Source: Deltaproteobacteria bacterium
GTDB taxonomy: Bacteria; UBA10199; GCA-002796325; JACPFF01
DNA: 22,869 bases
Direction: 5' to 3'
Assembly (NCBI GenBank): GCA_016183065.1
Contig: JACPFF010000023.1
Span: forward strand, 1-22,869
In this document: in pieces, positions 16,448 through 22,869 of the stretch
Numbering within the stretch: the first letter of the stretch is position 1
Layout: each line of letters begins with the position of its first letter
Translations under genes and position numbers: made by a program
Notes under the pieces: model-generated
Told to the model about the DNA's origin: nothing
The model's database searches: none
What the model saw: the letters and a program-made list of their open reading frames with translations, nothing else

Positions 16448-16463
16448 TGGCATGGCTTTTGCT
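16448..16463 (+). promoter_or_regulatory. Sigma-54 (RpoN) -24/-12 promoter
   Basis: TGGCATG-N4-TTGCT, with GG at 16449-16450 and GC at 16461-16462, exactly the ten-base spacing required by sigma-54 (consensus TGGCACG-N4-TTGCW, one mismatch). Transcription would start near 16474, giving a leader of about 18 nt before the ATG at 16492. An AT-rich stretch (16345-16440) upstream could bind IHF or an enhancer-binding activator; I could not define a specific site. Confidence 0.85.
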
Positions 16464-16491
16464 CATCAAAATAGTGGAGGAGCAAAAGATC

Positions 16492-16758
16492 ATGGCAGAC
16501 GAAAGAAAAAATACCCCTAGAGCAGATGACATTATCGAGCGGGCTGTCGCCATTAGTCACGGGGAGCTGCGCGAGCAGCACCCGGCAATTATGAGCTGTG
16601 GGGGCATCTATCTCCCCCGACCGCGACCATGCCAGGCACAACTCCCACTCTTTCATATTCTCCATACGGCCAATGATCTGCAGCCATCAAAAATCGTCAG
16701 TGCGATCATCACCTCGAACGTCCTCGATGACGTGCTCTGCCGTGAATGTCTGAATTAA
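16492..16758 (+). CDS. Unrecognised 88-residue protein, sigma-54-driven, paralog A
   Basis: ATG at 16492 with GGAGGAG (16476-16482) nine bases upstream; an in-frame upstream extension to 16447 would begin before the predicted transcription start. The protein aligns without gaps over all 88 residues with the downstream gene at 17182 (40 identities by eye, about 45%). Conserved blocks are IIERAVAISHGEL, HP...SCGGIYLPRP, HIL-T, P-KIVSAIIT and LDD-L. A likely layout is helix (14-28), short strand with a conserved Cys36 and CGG turn, then two helices. There is no signal peptide or membrane segment, so it is probably cytoplasmic. I do not recognise the family. The sigma-54 promoter means expression depends on an AAA+ activator, so a conditional role is inferred. 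Confidence 0.85.
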   Translation: MADERKNTPRADDIIERAVAISHGELREQHPAIMSCGGIYLPRPRPCQAQLPLFHILHTANDLQPSKIVSAIITSNVLDDVLCRECLN

Positions 16759-16773
16759 TGGCATCTCTACTAC

Positions 16774-16919
16774 AGGGGCTCACGTACCCTACGGCTCCGC
16801 CTCCGGGTACTTCCTCGTCCACCCAGCTTCGCTGGGTCCCCGGACTCGGTCGTCGCCACTGACCCCCCCAACGGGCAAAGCCCGTTGGGTCCCCCCCTCT
16901 CGCGCGCGGTGCGCGCTGG
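16774..16919. repeat. Palindromic repeat, intergenic copy 2
   Basis: The 88-bp core (16774-16861) is identical to 22612-22699, and the match runs on to 16919 with one indel in a C-run. After the core come a perfect 10-bp stem with AAA loop (16867-16876/16880-16889) and GCGCGC-GGT-GCGCGC (16902-16916). It lies between the two small paralogous genes, 15 bases after the first stop. Confidence 0.95.
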
Positions 16920-16979
16920 ATAGCTTCCCACGGGCAAGCGCGTGGTCCTCGGCAGCTCGCGTCGTCCGTGGGAAGCTAT
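16920..16979. repeat. 14-bp perfect inverted repeat capping the repeat copy
   Basis: Bases 16920-16933 and 16966-16979 are perfect inverted complements around 32 bases. It directly abuts the end of the similarity between intergenic copies 2 and 3, so it may be a separate nested insertion or a variant end module. It could also act as a barrier to transcription entering the second small gene. Confidence 0.8.
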
Positions 16980-17142
16980 TAACGTCATCCCTTTCAATGG
17001 GTGTGTCGATACCCAAAAAAAACAGCAAAAGAGGTACGAAAAAACTCAGATCGGATCCTTGCGTCAGATTTCTCTCTGTGGAAAAAGTGAGATTCATATT
17101 CAATATCAATATCATTTATCAAATATAAATCGCGCAAGAAAT
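16980..17142. other. AT-rich upstream region of second sigma-54 promoter
   Basis: No gene is supported. The stretch is strongly AT-rich, especially 17090-17130 with runs such as ATATCAATATCATTTATC, as expected of an IHF-bent or activator-binding region upstream of a sigma-54 promoter. No exact IHF consensus was found. Confidence 0.4.
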
Positions 17143-17158
17143 TGGCATGGGCCTTGCT
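17143..17158 (+). promoter_or_regulatory. Sigma-54 (RpoN) -24/-12 promoter
   Basis: TGGCATG-N4-TTGCT again, with GG at 17144-17145 and GC at 17156-17157 at the required spacing. It shares the same -24 and -12 blocks as the promoter at 16448 while the spacer differs. Transcription would start near 17169, about 13 nt before the ATG at 17182. Confidence 0.85.
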
Positions 17159-17181
17159 TTTCTCTGGAAAGAGAGGACCCC

Positions 17182-17448
17182 ATGCTGGAGAGAGACGCCA
17201 ACCGCCATTGCCATCTGCGCATCCTGGAGCGCGCGCTCGCCATTGGGCAGGGCGAACTCGGTCACGGTCATCCCATGGTCTTGAGTTGCGGGGGCATCTT
17301 TGTGCCGCGCCCGCAGCCACTCAATCCGCGCGAAGCCCTCTATCATATCCTCAACACCCCGAACACCAATACGCCCGCAAAAATTGTCAGCGCGCTCGTT
17401 ACCCGTGATCTCCTCGACGAGATTCTCCTCCGGATTGAGGGAAATTAG
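17182..17448 (+). CDS. Unrecognised 88-residue protein, sigma-54-driven, paralog B
   Basis: ATG at 17182 with GAGAGGA (17171-17177) five bases upstream. The frame is open further upstream, but that part precedes the predicted sigma-54 start site and has non-coding composition. Same length and gapless alignment with the protein at 16492. The shared ILERALAIGQGEL, SCGGIFVPRP, LYHILNT, PAKIVSALVT and LLDE-L blocks mark a conserved fold, while the first 13 residues and residues 47-52 vary. Cys36 is kept in both. No export signal is visible. Family unknown. Separate promoters for each copy suggest that each responds to the activator independently. It converges with mtnA, 17 bases apart. Confidence 0.85.
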   Translation: MLERDANRHCHLRILERALAIGQGELGHGHPMVLSCGGIFVPRPQPLNPREALYHILNTPNTNTPAKIVSALVTRDLLDEILLRIEGN

Positions 17449-17456
17449 CCCTTTTT
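17438..17456 (+). terminator. Weak intrinsic terminator after paralog B
   Basis: AGGG (17438-17441) and CCCT (17449-17452) form a short stem followed by TTTT, overlapping the TAG stop. The four-pair stem is short, so this is tentative, but it lies where a terminator is needed between convergent genes. Confidence 0.3.
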
Positions 17457-17465
17457 CAACAGGCC

Positions 17466-18527
17466 TTAACGGACGGCTTCCATGACCGCGTGAATGCCGC
17501 GCGCCAGGGGTGGCTCGATGATTCCCTGGTCGGTGATGATGGCCGTCACATACGCTGCCGGCGTCACATCGAATGCGGGGTTGCAGACGGCGACCTGTGG
17601 TGGCGTGATGAGTGTCCCGTCGATATGTGTGACCTCGTGTGGATCGCGTTCCTCAATCGGAATTCCTCCCCCCGTGGGGGTCGTAATATCAATCGTGGAG
17701 CAGGGGGCGGCCACATAGAAGGGGAGCCGGTGATGGTGTGCCAGCACGGCGAGGGGATAGGTGCCGATCTTGTTCGCGACATCGCCATTGGCGGCAATGC
17801 GATCGGCACCGACGAGTACTTTGGTGATGCGCCCCTGCTGCATCAGCCAGCCGGCCATATTGTCCGTGATGACCGTGACCGGAATACCGGCCCGCTGCAA
17901 CTCCCACGCCGTGAGTCGGGCGCCCTGCAGCACGGGGCGTGTTTCGCAGGCATACACCTGGAAGGGGAGGCCCTGCGCCTTTGCCTGATAGAGAATCGCC
18001 AAGGCGGTGCCGCCACCTGCCGTTGCCAGGGCCCCGGCATTACAGTGCGTGAGTACGACATCCTCCGGCGCGAGGAGGGGGACGCCACAGGCGCCGATGC
18101 GTGTGGAACATCGCAGATCTTCCTCCAGAATCGTGCACGACTCGGCCTTGAGTCGCTGGACCAGTGCGGCGAGCGGCAGATGCTGCTCGTGCCGCGCAAC
18201 CGCGCGCATGCGATCCACGGCCCATTGCAGATTGACCGCGGTCGGCCGTGTCGCTATCAGGATGTCGCCGATCTTGTGGAATCGCCCGAGAAATTGTGGC
18301 ATGTGCTGGACGCTGATTCCCATCGCCCCCAGCGCCATGCCCATGGCCGCCGCTACGCCGATCGCCGGGGCGCCCCGCACGGCCAGCAGACGGATGGCGT
18401 CGGCAATCGCCTGGTAATCGGCACAGGTGAGATAGACTTCTTCATGGGGGAGAGCGCGCTGATCGAGGACGACAACTGTCTCCTCTTTCCATTCGATGGT
18501 CCGGATGATCGGTGCGGAGAGGGTCAC
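17466..18527 (-). CDS. mtnA: S-methyl-5-thioribose-1-phosphate isomerase
   Basis: 353 residues, GTG start at 18527 overlapping the gatB stop as GTGA. It converts 5-methylthioribose-1-phosphate to 5-methylthioribulose-1-phosphate in methionine salvage. Family signatures are present: RGAPAIG (51-57), HCNAGALAT with the catalytic Cys162, YACETRP (192-198), DNMAG (222-226) and [18 protein letters not shown] with catalytic Asp242; these correspond to the Cys/Asp pair known in the Bacillus enzyme. Length is normal. It belongs to the eIF2B alpha/beta/delta-like family, but the catalytic residues favour the isomerase. It is the last gene of the gatCAB operon, and no other salvage gene is in the window. 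Confidence 0.95.
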   Translation of the reverse strand: MTLSAPIIRTIEWKEETVVVLDQRALPHEEVYLTCADYQAIADAIRLLAVRGAPAIGVAAAMGMALGAMGISVQHMPQFLGRFHKIGDILIATRPTAVNLQWAVDRMRAVARHEQHLPLAALVQRLKAESCTILEEDLRCSTRIGACGVPLLAPEDVVLTHCNAGALATAGGGTALAILYQAKAQGLPFQVYACETRPVLQGARLTAWELQRAGIPVTVITDNMAGWLMQQGRITKVLVGADRIAANGDVANKIGTYPLAVLAHHHRLPFYVAAPCSTIDITTPTGGGIPIEERDPHEVTHIDGTLITPPQVAVCNPAFDVTPAAYVTAIITDQGIIEPPLARGIHAVMEAVR

Positions 18528-19966
18528 TCCTCCTCCAGTTTTTTTCTGAGCAACGCGTTGACGAGCGCGGGATTGGCACGTCCCGCGGTTTTTTTCATAA
18601 TCTGCCCCACAAAAAAGCCGAAGAGATTTGTCTTCCCCTGGCGGTAGGCCGCCACCTGAGCACTCTGTGTAGCAAGGAGTTCGTCGATCATCGTCTCCAG
18701 CGCAGCGCTATCGCTCACCTGGCTCAGGCCTTCCCGTGCGATGATCGCCTGCGGGGCCTCGCCAGTGGCATACATCGTGTCAAAGACCTGCTTGGCCATC
18801 TTCCCGCTGATGGTCCCCTCGTCAACGAGGGCGACCAGGCCCGCGAGCTGTGGTGGCGTGATCCGGAGGGACTCGAACGACTCTCCGCGCGCATTGAGCC
18901 GGCCCAGTAATTCGGTGGTGATCCAGTTCGCGATTTTTTTCGGTGCCCGATGTGCGGTCACCGCGTGCTCGAAAAAGGTGGCGAGGGCTTTTTCGCTCGT
19001 GAGGACGCGCGCGTCGTACGCGGAGAGCCCGAATTCGCCGGTGTAGCGGGCCATTTTGGCCTCGGGAAGTTCCGGCAGCGCGGCACGGATGGCCCCGATC
19101 ATGGCGTCATCCACGACGAGCGGGGGGAGGTCCGGGTCCGGAAAGTAGCGATAGTCGTGCGCTTCCTCTTTGCTGCGCATGGAGAGCGTCCGTCCGCGCT
19201 TTTCGTCCCAGAGGAGCGTCTCCTGGACGACCGTGCCGCCCGCGGAGACCACGTCGATCTGGCGTTCAATTTCATAGGCGAGCGCACGCTCGAGAAATCG
19301 GAACGAATTGAGGTTTTTGAGTTCCGTCCGTGTCCCGAATACCGTGCTCCCCTTCGGACGAATGGAGATGTTCGCATCGCAGCGGAGCGAGCCCTCCTCC
19401 ATGTTGCCGTCGCAGATATGGAGGTACATCAGGATGGCACGCAGCGCCCGCAGGTACTGGCCCGCCTCCTGCGGCGAGCGGAGATCGGGCCCGCTGACGA
19501 TCTCGATCAGCGGGACACACGCCCGATTCAGATCGACATGACTCGTGGTCGCCTGGCCGATATCGTGTGTCGATTTCCCCGCATCTTCTTCCATGTGAAT
19601 CCGGAGGATGGTAATCCGCTTCGCCTCCCCATCGCAGGAGATATCGAGATGGCCCCCGAGGCAGAGCGGCTGATCGTACTGTGAAATCTGGTATCCCTTG
19701 GGGAGATCGGGATAAAAATAGTTTTTCCGCGCAAAGAGACTGACCGGGGCAATGCGGCAATGGAGCGCCAAACCGGCGCGGATCGCAAACTCCACGGCGC
19801 GTTGGTTCAGCACCGGCAAGGCGCCTGGTTGTCCGGTGCAGACCGGACAGATATTGGAGTTGGGTGGGGCCCCGAACGCGGTCGAACAGCCGCAGAAGAG
19901 TTTGCTCGTTGTCAGCAACTGGGCATGGACCTCCAGTCCGATGATGGCTTCGTACGCCGTGGTCAT
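18524..19966 (-). CDS. gatB: Aspartyl/glutamyl-tRNA amidotransferase subunit B
   Basis: 480 residues from the ATG at 19966, which overlaps the gatA stop as ATGA and gives the normal N-terminus [17 protein letters not shown]; a longer frame from 20005 is not needed. GatB phosphorylates the side chain of mischarged Glu-tRNA(Gln) or Asp-tRNA(Asn) and amidates it with ammonia from GatA. Visible features are the zinc cysteines in FCGCS and [17 protein letters not shown], the cradle-domain signatures ([52 protein letters not shown]), and a C-terminal YqeY-like tail with [23 protein letters not shown]. Length and order are normal. Confidence 0.97.
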   Translation of the reverse strand: MTTAYEAIIGLEVHAQLLTTSKLFCGCSTAFGAPPNSNICPVCTGQPGALPVLNQRAVEFAIRAGLALHCRIAPVSLFARKNYFYPDLPKGYQISQYDQPLCLGGHLDISCDGEAKRITILRIHMEEDAGKSTHDIGQATTSHVDLNRACVPLIEIVSGPDLRSPQEAGQYLRALRAILMYLHICDGNMEEGSLRCDANISIRPKGSTVFGTRTELKNLNSFRFLERALAYEIERQIDVVSAGGTVVQETLLWDEKRGRTLSMRSKEEAHDYRYFPDPDLPPLVVDDAMIGAIRAALPELPEAKMARYTGEFGLSAYDARVLTSEKALATFFEHAVTAHRAPKKIANWITTELLGRLNARGESFESLRITPPQLAGLVALVDEGTISGKMAKQVFDTMYATGEAPQAIIAREGLSQVSDSAALETMIDELLATQSAQVAAYRQGKTNLFGFFVGQIMKKTAGRANPALVNALLRKKLEEE

Positions 19967-21426
19967 GCGCCGATCCCGTAGTGTGGCGGATGATGTCGAT
20001 GCCACGATGTGCTCTGTTCATAGGCATAGGCGACCTGGAGGAGCGTGACTTCATCCATCGGTCGCCCGAGCAATTGGAGCCCGATCGGCATGCCGTCGGC
20101 GTTCACGCCGCACGGAACGGAGATGCCGGGGAGCCCCGCGAGATTGCACGAGCTCGTGCAGATATCGGCCAGATACATCTGCAGCGGATCGTCCAGCCGT
20201 TCGCCGGCACGAAAGGCGACATGCGGCGTCGTGGGGGTGCAGATGACATCGACCTGCGTAAAGGCCTCGGCAAAGTCGCGGGCGATGAGCGTCCGGACCT
20301 GCTGGGCTTTTTTGTAATAGGCGTCGTAATACCCGGAACTGAGGACATAGGTCCCGATCATGATCCGTCGCGTGACCTCCGGGCCAAATCCCTCGCTCCG
20401 GCTGGCGCAATAGAGGTCGTGCAGGTTCCCGCGAGCGGCCGCGCGGTGTCCGAAACGGACGCCGTCATAGCGCGCGAGGTTGGCGCTCGCCTCGGCCGGG
20501 GCAATAATGTAGTAACACGGCACGGCATACCGCGTATGCGGGAGGTGGATCTTCACGGTCGTGGCGCCCAGCGATTCGAGATGGGCAATAGCCGTACGGA
20601 CGGTGGCTTCGACGGGTGCGTCGATCCCTTCGCCGAAATATTCTTCCGGGATCCCGATCCGCACGCCGGCGATCTCGTCGCCGAGTCGGGCCGAGAAGTC
20701 GGGGACCGGGATATTCCGCGCCGTCGAATCCGCGGGGTCGTGGCCGGCAATCTGTTGGAGGATCAGCGCCGCATCCTCTACCGATTGGGTCATGGGACCG
20801 ATCTGGTCGAGAGAGGAGGCAAACGCCACCAAGCCGTATCGACTGACGCGTCCGTAGGTCGGTTTGAGGCCGACGATCCCGCAAAAAGCCGCCGGCTGTC
20901 GGATCGACCCCCCCGTATCGCTGCCGAGCGAGGCCACGCAGAGATCGGCGCTCACGGCCGCGGCCGAGCCACCACTCGATCCGCCGGGGATGCGCGCGGG
21001 ATCCCACGGATTCCGGACCGCACCATAGGCGGAATGTTCATTCGAGGCCCCCATGGCGAATTCATCCATGTTGGTCTTGCCGAGGATCACGGCCCCGGCG
21101 TCGAGCAGACGCGCGACCGTGGTGGCATGATAGGTCGGGTGAAAATGTTCGAGGATCTTTGATGCGCACGTCGTGGGGAGTCCATGGACGTGCATGACAT
21201 CCTTGATCGAGAGCGGAATCCCGGTGAGTGGTGTCACGTCGCGGTCGTTGCGCCGACGCTCGTCCGCGCGGTGCGCGAGTTCGAGGGCAAATGCCTCGGC
21301 CGTATGGAGATAGGCATGGAGTCCCGGATTGTATTCCCGTATCCGGGCCAGATAGCGCTCGGTGAGCGCCACACTCGTCAACGTCCCCGCTGCCAATTGT
21401 TTCTGGAGCGTGCGAATCCGGCTCAT
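19963..21426 (-). CDS. gatA: Aspartyl/glutamyl-tRNA amidotransferase subunit A
   Basis: 487 residues. The ATG at 21426 overlaps the gatC stop as ATGA. GatA is the amidase that releases ammonia from glutamine and channels it to GatB. The amidase Ser-cisSer-Lys triad is intact: K75 (PLSIKDV), S150 (PGGSSGGSA) and S174 ([12 protein letters not shown]), matching the residues known in the Staphylococcus enzyme with a constant offset. Further family blocks are [47 protein letters not shown] and the C-terminal [13 protein letters not shown]. The open frame extends much further upstream but runs antisense to the prepilin peptidase, so it is not used. Confidence 0.97.
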   Translation of the reverse strand: MSRIRTLQKQLAAGTLTSVALTERYLARIREYNPGLHAYLHTAEAFALELAHRADERRRNDRDVTPLTGIPLSIKDVMHVHGLPTTCASKILEHFHPTYHATTVARLLDAGAVILGKTNMDEFAMGASNEHSAYGAVRNPWDPARIPGGSSGGSAAAVSADLCVASLGSDTGGSIRQPAAFCGIVGLKPTYGRVSRYGLVAFASSLDQIGPMTQSVEDAALILQQIAGHDPADSTARNIPVPDFSARLGDEIAGVRIGIPEEYFGEGIDAPVEATVRTAIAHLESLGATTVKIHLPHTRYAVPCYYIIAPAEASANLARYDGVRFGHRAAARGNLHDLYCASRSEGFGPEVTRRIMIGTYVLSSGYYDAYYKKAQQVRTLIARDFAEAFTQVDVICTPTTPHVAFRAGERLDDPLQMYLADICTSSCNLAGLPGISVPCGVNADGMPIGLQLLGRPMDEVTLLQVAYAYEQSTSWHRHHPPHYGIGA

Positions 21427-21713
21427 GCGATGACCTGTGGAACGATAAAGAACCGATGCTCCCGCTCGGGCGCCCCCTCGAGAATGGCATCGGCCTGCGT
21501 ACTCGGTGCCAGCCGGTCCTCGCGCCAGACTGTTTCCAGGTGATCCGCGTGGTCCATCGGTGTGATACCGGTCGTATCGACCCCATTCAACTGTTCGACA
21601 AATGCCAAAATGTGGGCGCACTCTTCGGCATAGTGCGCACACTGCGCCGGACTGAGACCGAGTCGGGCGAGTGCCGCAATATGCTGGAGCGTCTCGGCGG
21701 TGATTGTGGCCAT
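21423..21713 (-). CDS. gatC: Aspartyl/glutamyl-tRNA amidotransferase subunit C
   Basis: 96 residues, first gene of the operon. GatC is the small clamp that stabilises the GatA-GatB interface. It begins MATITAETLQHIAALARLGLS, the usual helical GatC N-terminus, and contains DTTGITPMDH and the conserved end segment EREHRFFIVPQVI. Length is typical. Only 46 bases separate it from the divergent prepilin peptidase gene, so the promoters of the two genes must overlap each other or the opposing coding regions. Confidence 0.95.
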   Translation of the reverse strand: MATITAETLQHIAALARLGLSPAQCAHYAEECAHILAFVEQLNGVDTTGITPMDHADHLETVWREDRLAPSTQADAILEGAPEREHRFFIVPQVIA

Positions 21714-21759
21714 GCCCCGCGCCTAACATGGGGGTGACGGCGAGGCAAGGGAGTTTGCG

Positions 21760-22596
21760 ATGGTGTGCAGTCCATGCTATGACACAATGCCCATGGAGGA
21801 TCTTCCGGTCTGGATACCGAAAATCGCCGTTACGTTGATGGGGCTCGCTATCGGGAGTTTCCTCAATGTCTGCATTGTCCGTCTCCCACGCGATCAATCG
21901 ATTGTGACACCCCGCTCGCGGTGTCCGCACTGCGGGACCCCGATTGCCTGGTACCATAATATTCCGCTGGCGAGTTTTCTCTGGCTCCGGGGCCGTTGTG
22001 CGTCCTGTCGCGCGCCGATCGGGTGGCGCTATCCCGTGGTGGAGGCATTGACGGCAGGACTTGCCCTGGCTGTGTACGACCAGTTTCCCACACCGCTCGC
22101 GTGGGGACTCTGGTTCTTCCTCTTTGTCGCGCCACTGATCGCCATGACGTTTATCGATCTGGAACACCAGATCATTCCCGATCTCTTGTCGCTCTCCGGC
22201 ATTCCCATGGGATGGGGTGTCCAGATGGCGCTGGCGCGCCCGGGCCATGTCGGCGAGGCACTCCTGACCGGGGTCATTGGGTCCGTGATCGGCGGAGGTT
22301 TTCTCCTGATTATCGGCACACTGTATGAAAAGCTGCGCAAACAGGAAGGCCTCGGCGGTGGCGATGTGAAACTCGCCGCCATGTTGGGGGCATTTTTGGG
22401 ATGGAAGGGGGTCATGGTCGTGTTGCTGATCAGTGCCGGGATCGGTTCCGTCGTCGGGGTCGCCGTGGTGCTCGTGACCCGGAGTAATCTCCGCTTGGCG
22501 ATCCCCTATGGGCCATTTCTTGCCGCCGCGGCGCTGATCTATCTCTTTTGGGGGGAGGTATTGCTCGACTGGTATCTCGGGTTCTTCTTGCGGTAA
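21760..22596 (+). CDS. pilD: Type IV prepilin peptidase / N-methyltransferase (A24 family)
   Basis: 278 residues from the ATG at 21760, supported by AAGGGAG (21747-21753) six bases upstream; in-frame ATGs at 21787 and 21793 are alternatives. An inner-membrane aspartyl protease that cleaves the leader of type IV pilin-like proteins and methylates the new N-terminus. The N-terminal domain holds GSFLNVCIVRLP and the paired cysteines C55/C58 and C80/C83 (CPHC, CASC) of the methyltransferase domain. The catalytic aspartates are D133 (FIDLEHQIIPD) and D202 (GGGDVKLAA). Several hydrophobic segments fit a polytopic protein. It implies type IV pili or a type II secretion system elsewhere in the genome; none of their other genes is in the window. 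Confidence 0.95.
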   Translation: MVCSPCYDTMPMEDLPVWIPKIAVTLMGLAIGSFLNVCIVRLPRDQSIVTPRSRCPHCGTPIAWYHNIPLASFLWLRGRCASCRAPIGWRYPVVEALTAGLALAVYDQFPTPLAWGLWFFLFVAPLIAMTFIDLEHQIIPDLLSLSGIPMGWGVQMALARPGHVGEALLTGVIGSVIGGGFLLIIGTLYEKLRKQEGLGGGDVKLAAMLGAFLGWKGVMVVLLISAGIGSVVGVAVVLVTRSNLRLAIPYGPFLAAAALIYLFWGEVLLDWYLGFFLR

Positions 22597-22611
22597 CCAA
22601 TCAACTATTGG

Positions 22612-22869
22612 AGGGGCTCACGTACCCTACGGCTCCGCCTCCGGGTACTTCCTCGTCCACCCAGCTTCGCTGGGTCCCCGGACTCGGTCGTCGCCACTGA
22701 CCCCCCCAACGGGCAAAGCCCGTTGGGTCCCCCCCCTCTCGCGCGCGGTGCGCGCTGGGGGACTTCCTCGTCCACCCGCTTCGCGGGTGCCCGGACTCGG
22801 TCGTCGCCACTGCCCCCGCCCGCGGCAACGCCGCTGGAGCCTCCCCTTCAACGCCGCGGTGCGGCTGGG
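22612..22869. repeat. Palindromic repeat, intergenic copy 3 (continues past window)
   Basis: Begins 15 bases after the prepilin peptidase stop. The 88-bp core (22612-22699) equals copy 2, followed by the AAA-loop stem (22705-22727) and the GGT-loop stem. It then repeats the TTC-loop module with a different stem (CCCGC/GCGGG, about 22776-22788) and the same tail, and continues with a module close to the one inside the lipoprotein gene (22827-22869). This is the most complete copy and shows the modular order of the family. Confidence 0.95.

Noticed and set aside
16774-16919. CRISPR array
   Set aside because: The repeats are not regularly spaced, the units are adjacent hairpin modules of different sequence, and there are no unique spacers or cas genes.
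16789-17115. Similar minus-strand open frames over each repeat copy (also at 6843-7094 and 22627-22851) giving related peptides
   Set aside because: They arise because the repeat is GC-rich and nearly identical between copies; they lack ribosome sites, their ends differ, and hairpin-preserving changes ignore the codons.
21427-22248. N-terminal extension of GatA
   Set aside because: It is antisense to the prepilin peptidase and overlaps gatC; the ATGA overlap gives the normal GatA start.

Overview
The window is a GC-rich stretch of chromosome from a Gram-negative bacterium. The sequence shows an O/P-type porin, a large lipoprotein, a beta-rich putative envelope protein, a prepilin peptidase, two sigma-54 promoters and a gatCAB transamidosome operon. 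The combination is compatible with an uncultured deltaproteobacterial or bdellovibrio-like lineage, but nothing here fixes the taxonomy. Short AT-rich islands mark regulatory regions, and very GC-rich hairpin clusters mark repeats.

Layout. 1-1057 is a scarred integration zone: the end of an unknown gene, a hairpin resembling an IS200/IS605 end, a broken large serine recombinase, an antisense tRNA-Arg(CCG), and a palindromic repeat flanked by a 20-bp duplication of the tRNA 5' end. 1058-6634 (minus) holds a two-gene unit: a 1285-residue lipoprotein with Ig/ASH-like segments and a coupled 571-residue beta-rich protein. 6647-7132 is a divergent spacer with a repeat copy. 7133-13372 encodes a secreted RHS/YD-repeat protein whose C-terminal tip carries a metzincin-like metalloprotease signature. 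13509-16344 holds a porin and a uvrC gene that stops before the helix-hairpin-helix domain. 16448-17448 carries two tandem paralogous 88-residue proteins, each behind a textbook sigma-54 promoter and separated by a repeat copy. 17466-21713 (minus) is a tightly overlapped gatC-gatA-gatB-mtnA operon. 21760-22596 is a prepilin peptidase, and the window ends inside another repeat copy.

Main themes. (1) A family of modular palindromic repeats is scattered through the window. It is a chain of short perfect stems with three-base loops, in which stem sequences change while loops and linkers stay. Three intergenic copies share an 88-bp core. A shortened copy lies in frame inside the lipoprotein gene. 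A second palindromic insert, with 16-bp perfect inverted ends, lies in frame inside the RHS gene, and a third suspected insert splits the RHS core. One copy sits at the tRNA gene, between it and its likely promoter. This resembles, in principle, the Rickettsia palindromic elements that insert into genes, but the sequence family here is not one I recognise. (2) The pair of sigma-54-driven 88-residue paralogs is an unrecognised small-protein family. (3) The RHS protein with a protease tip looks like a polymorphic toxin or secreted effector, without an evident immunity gene beside it.
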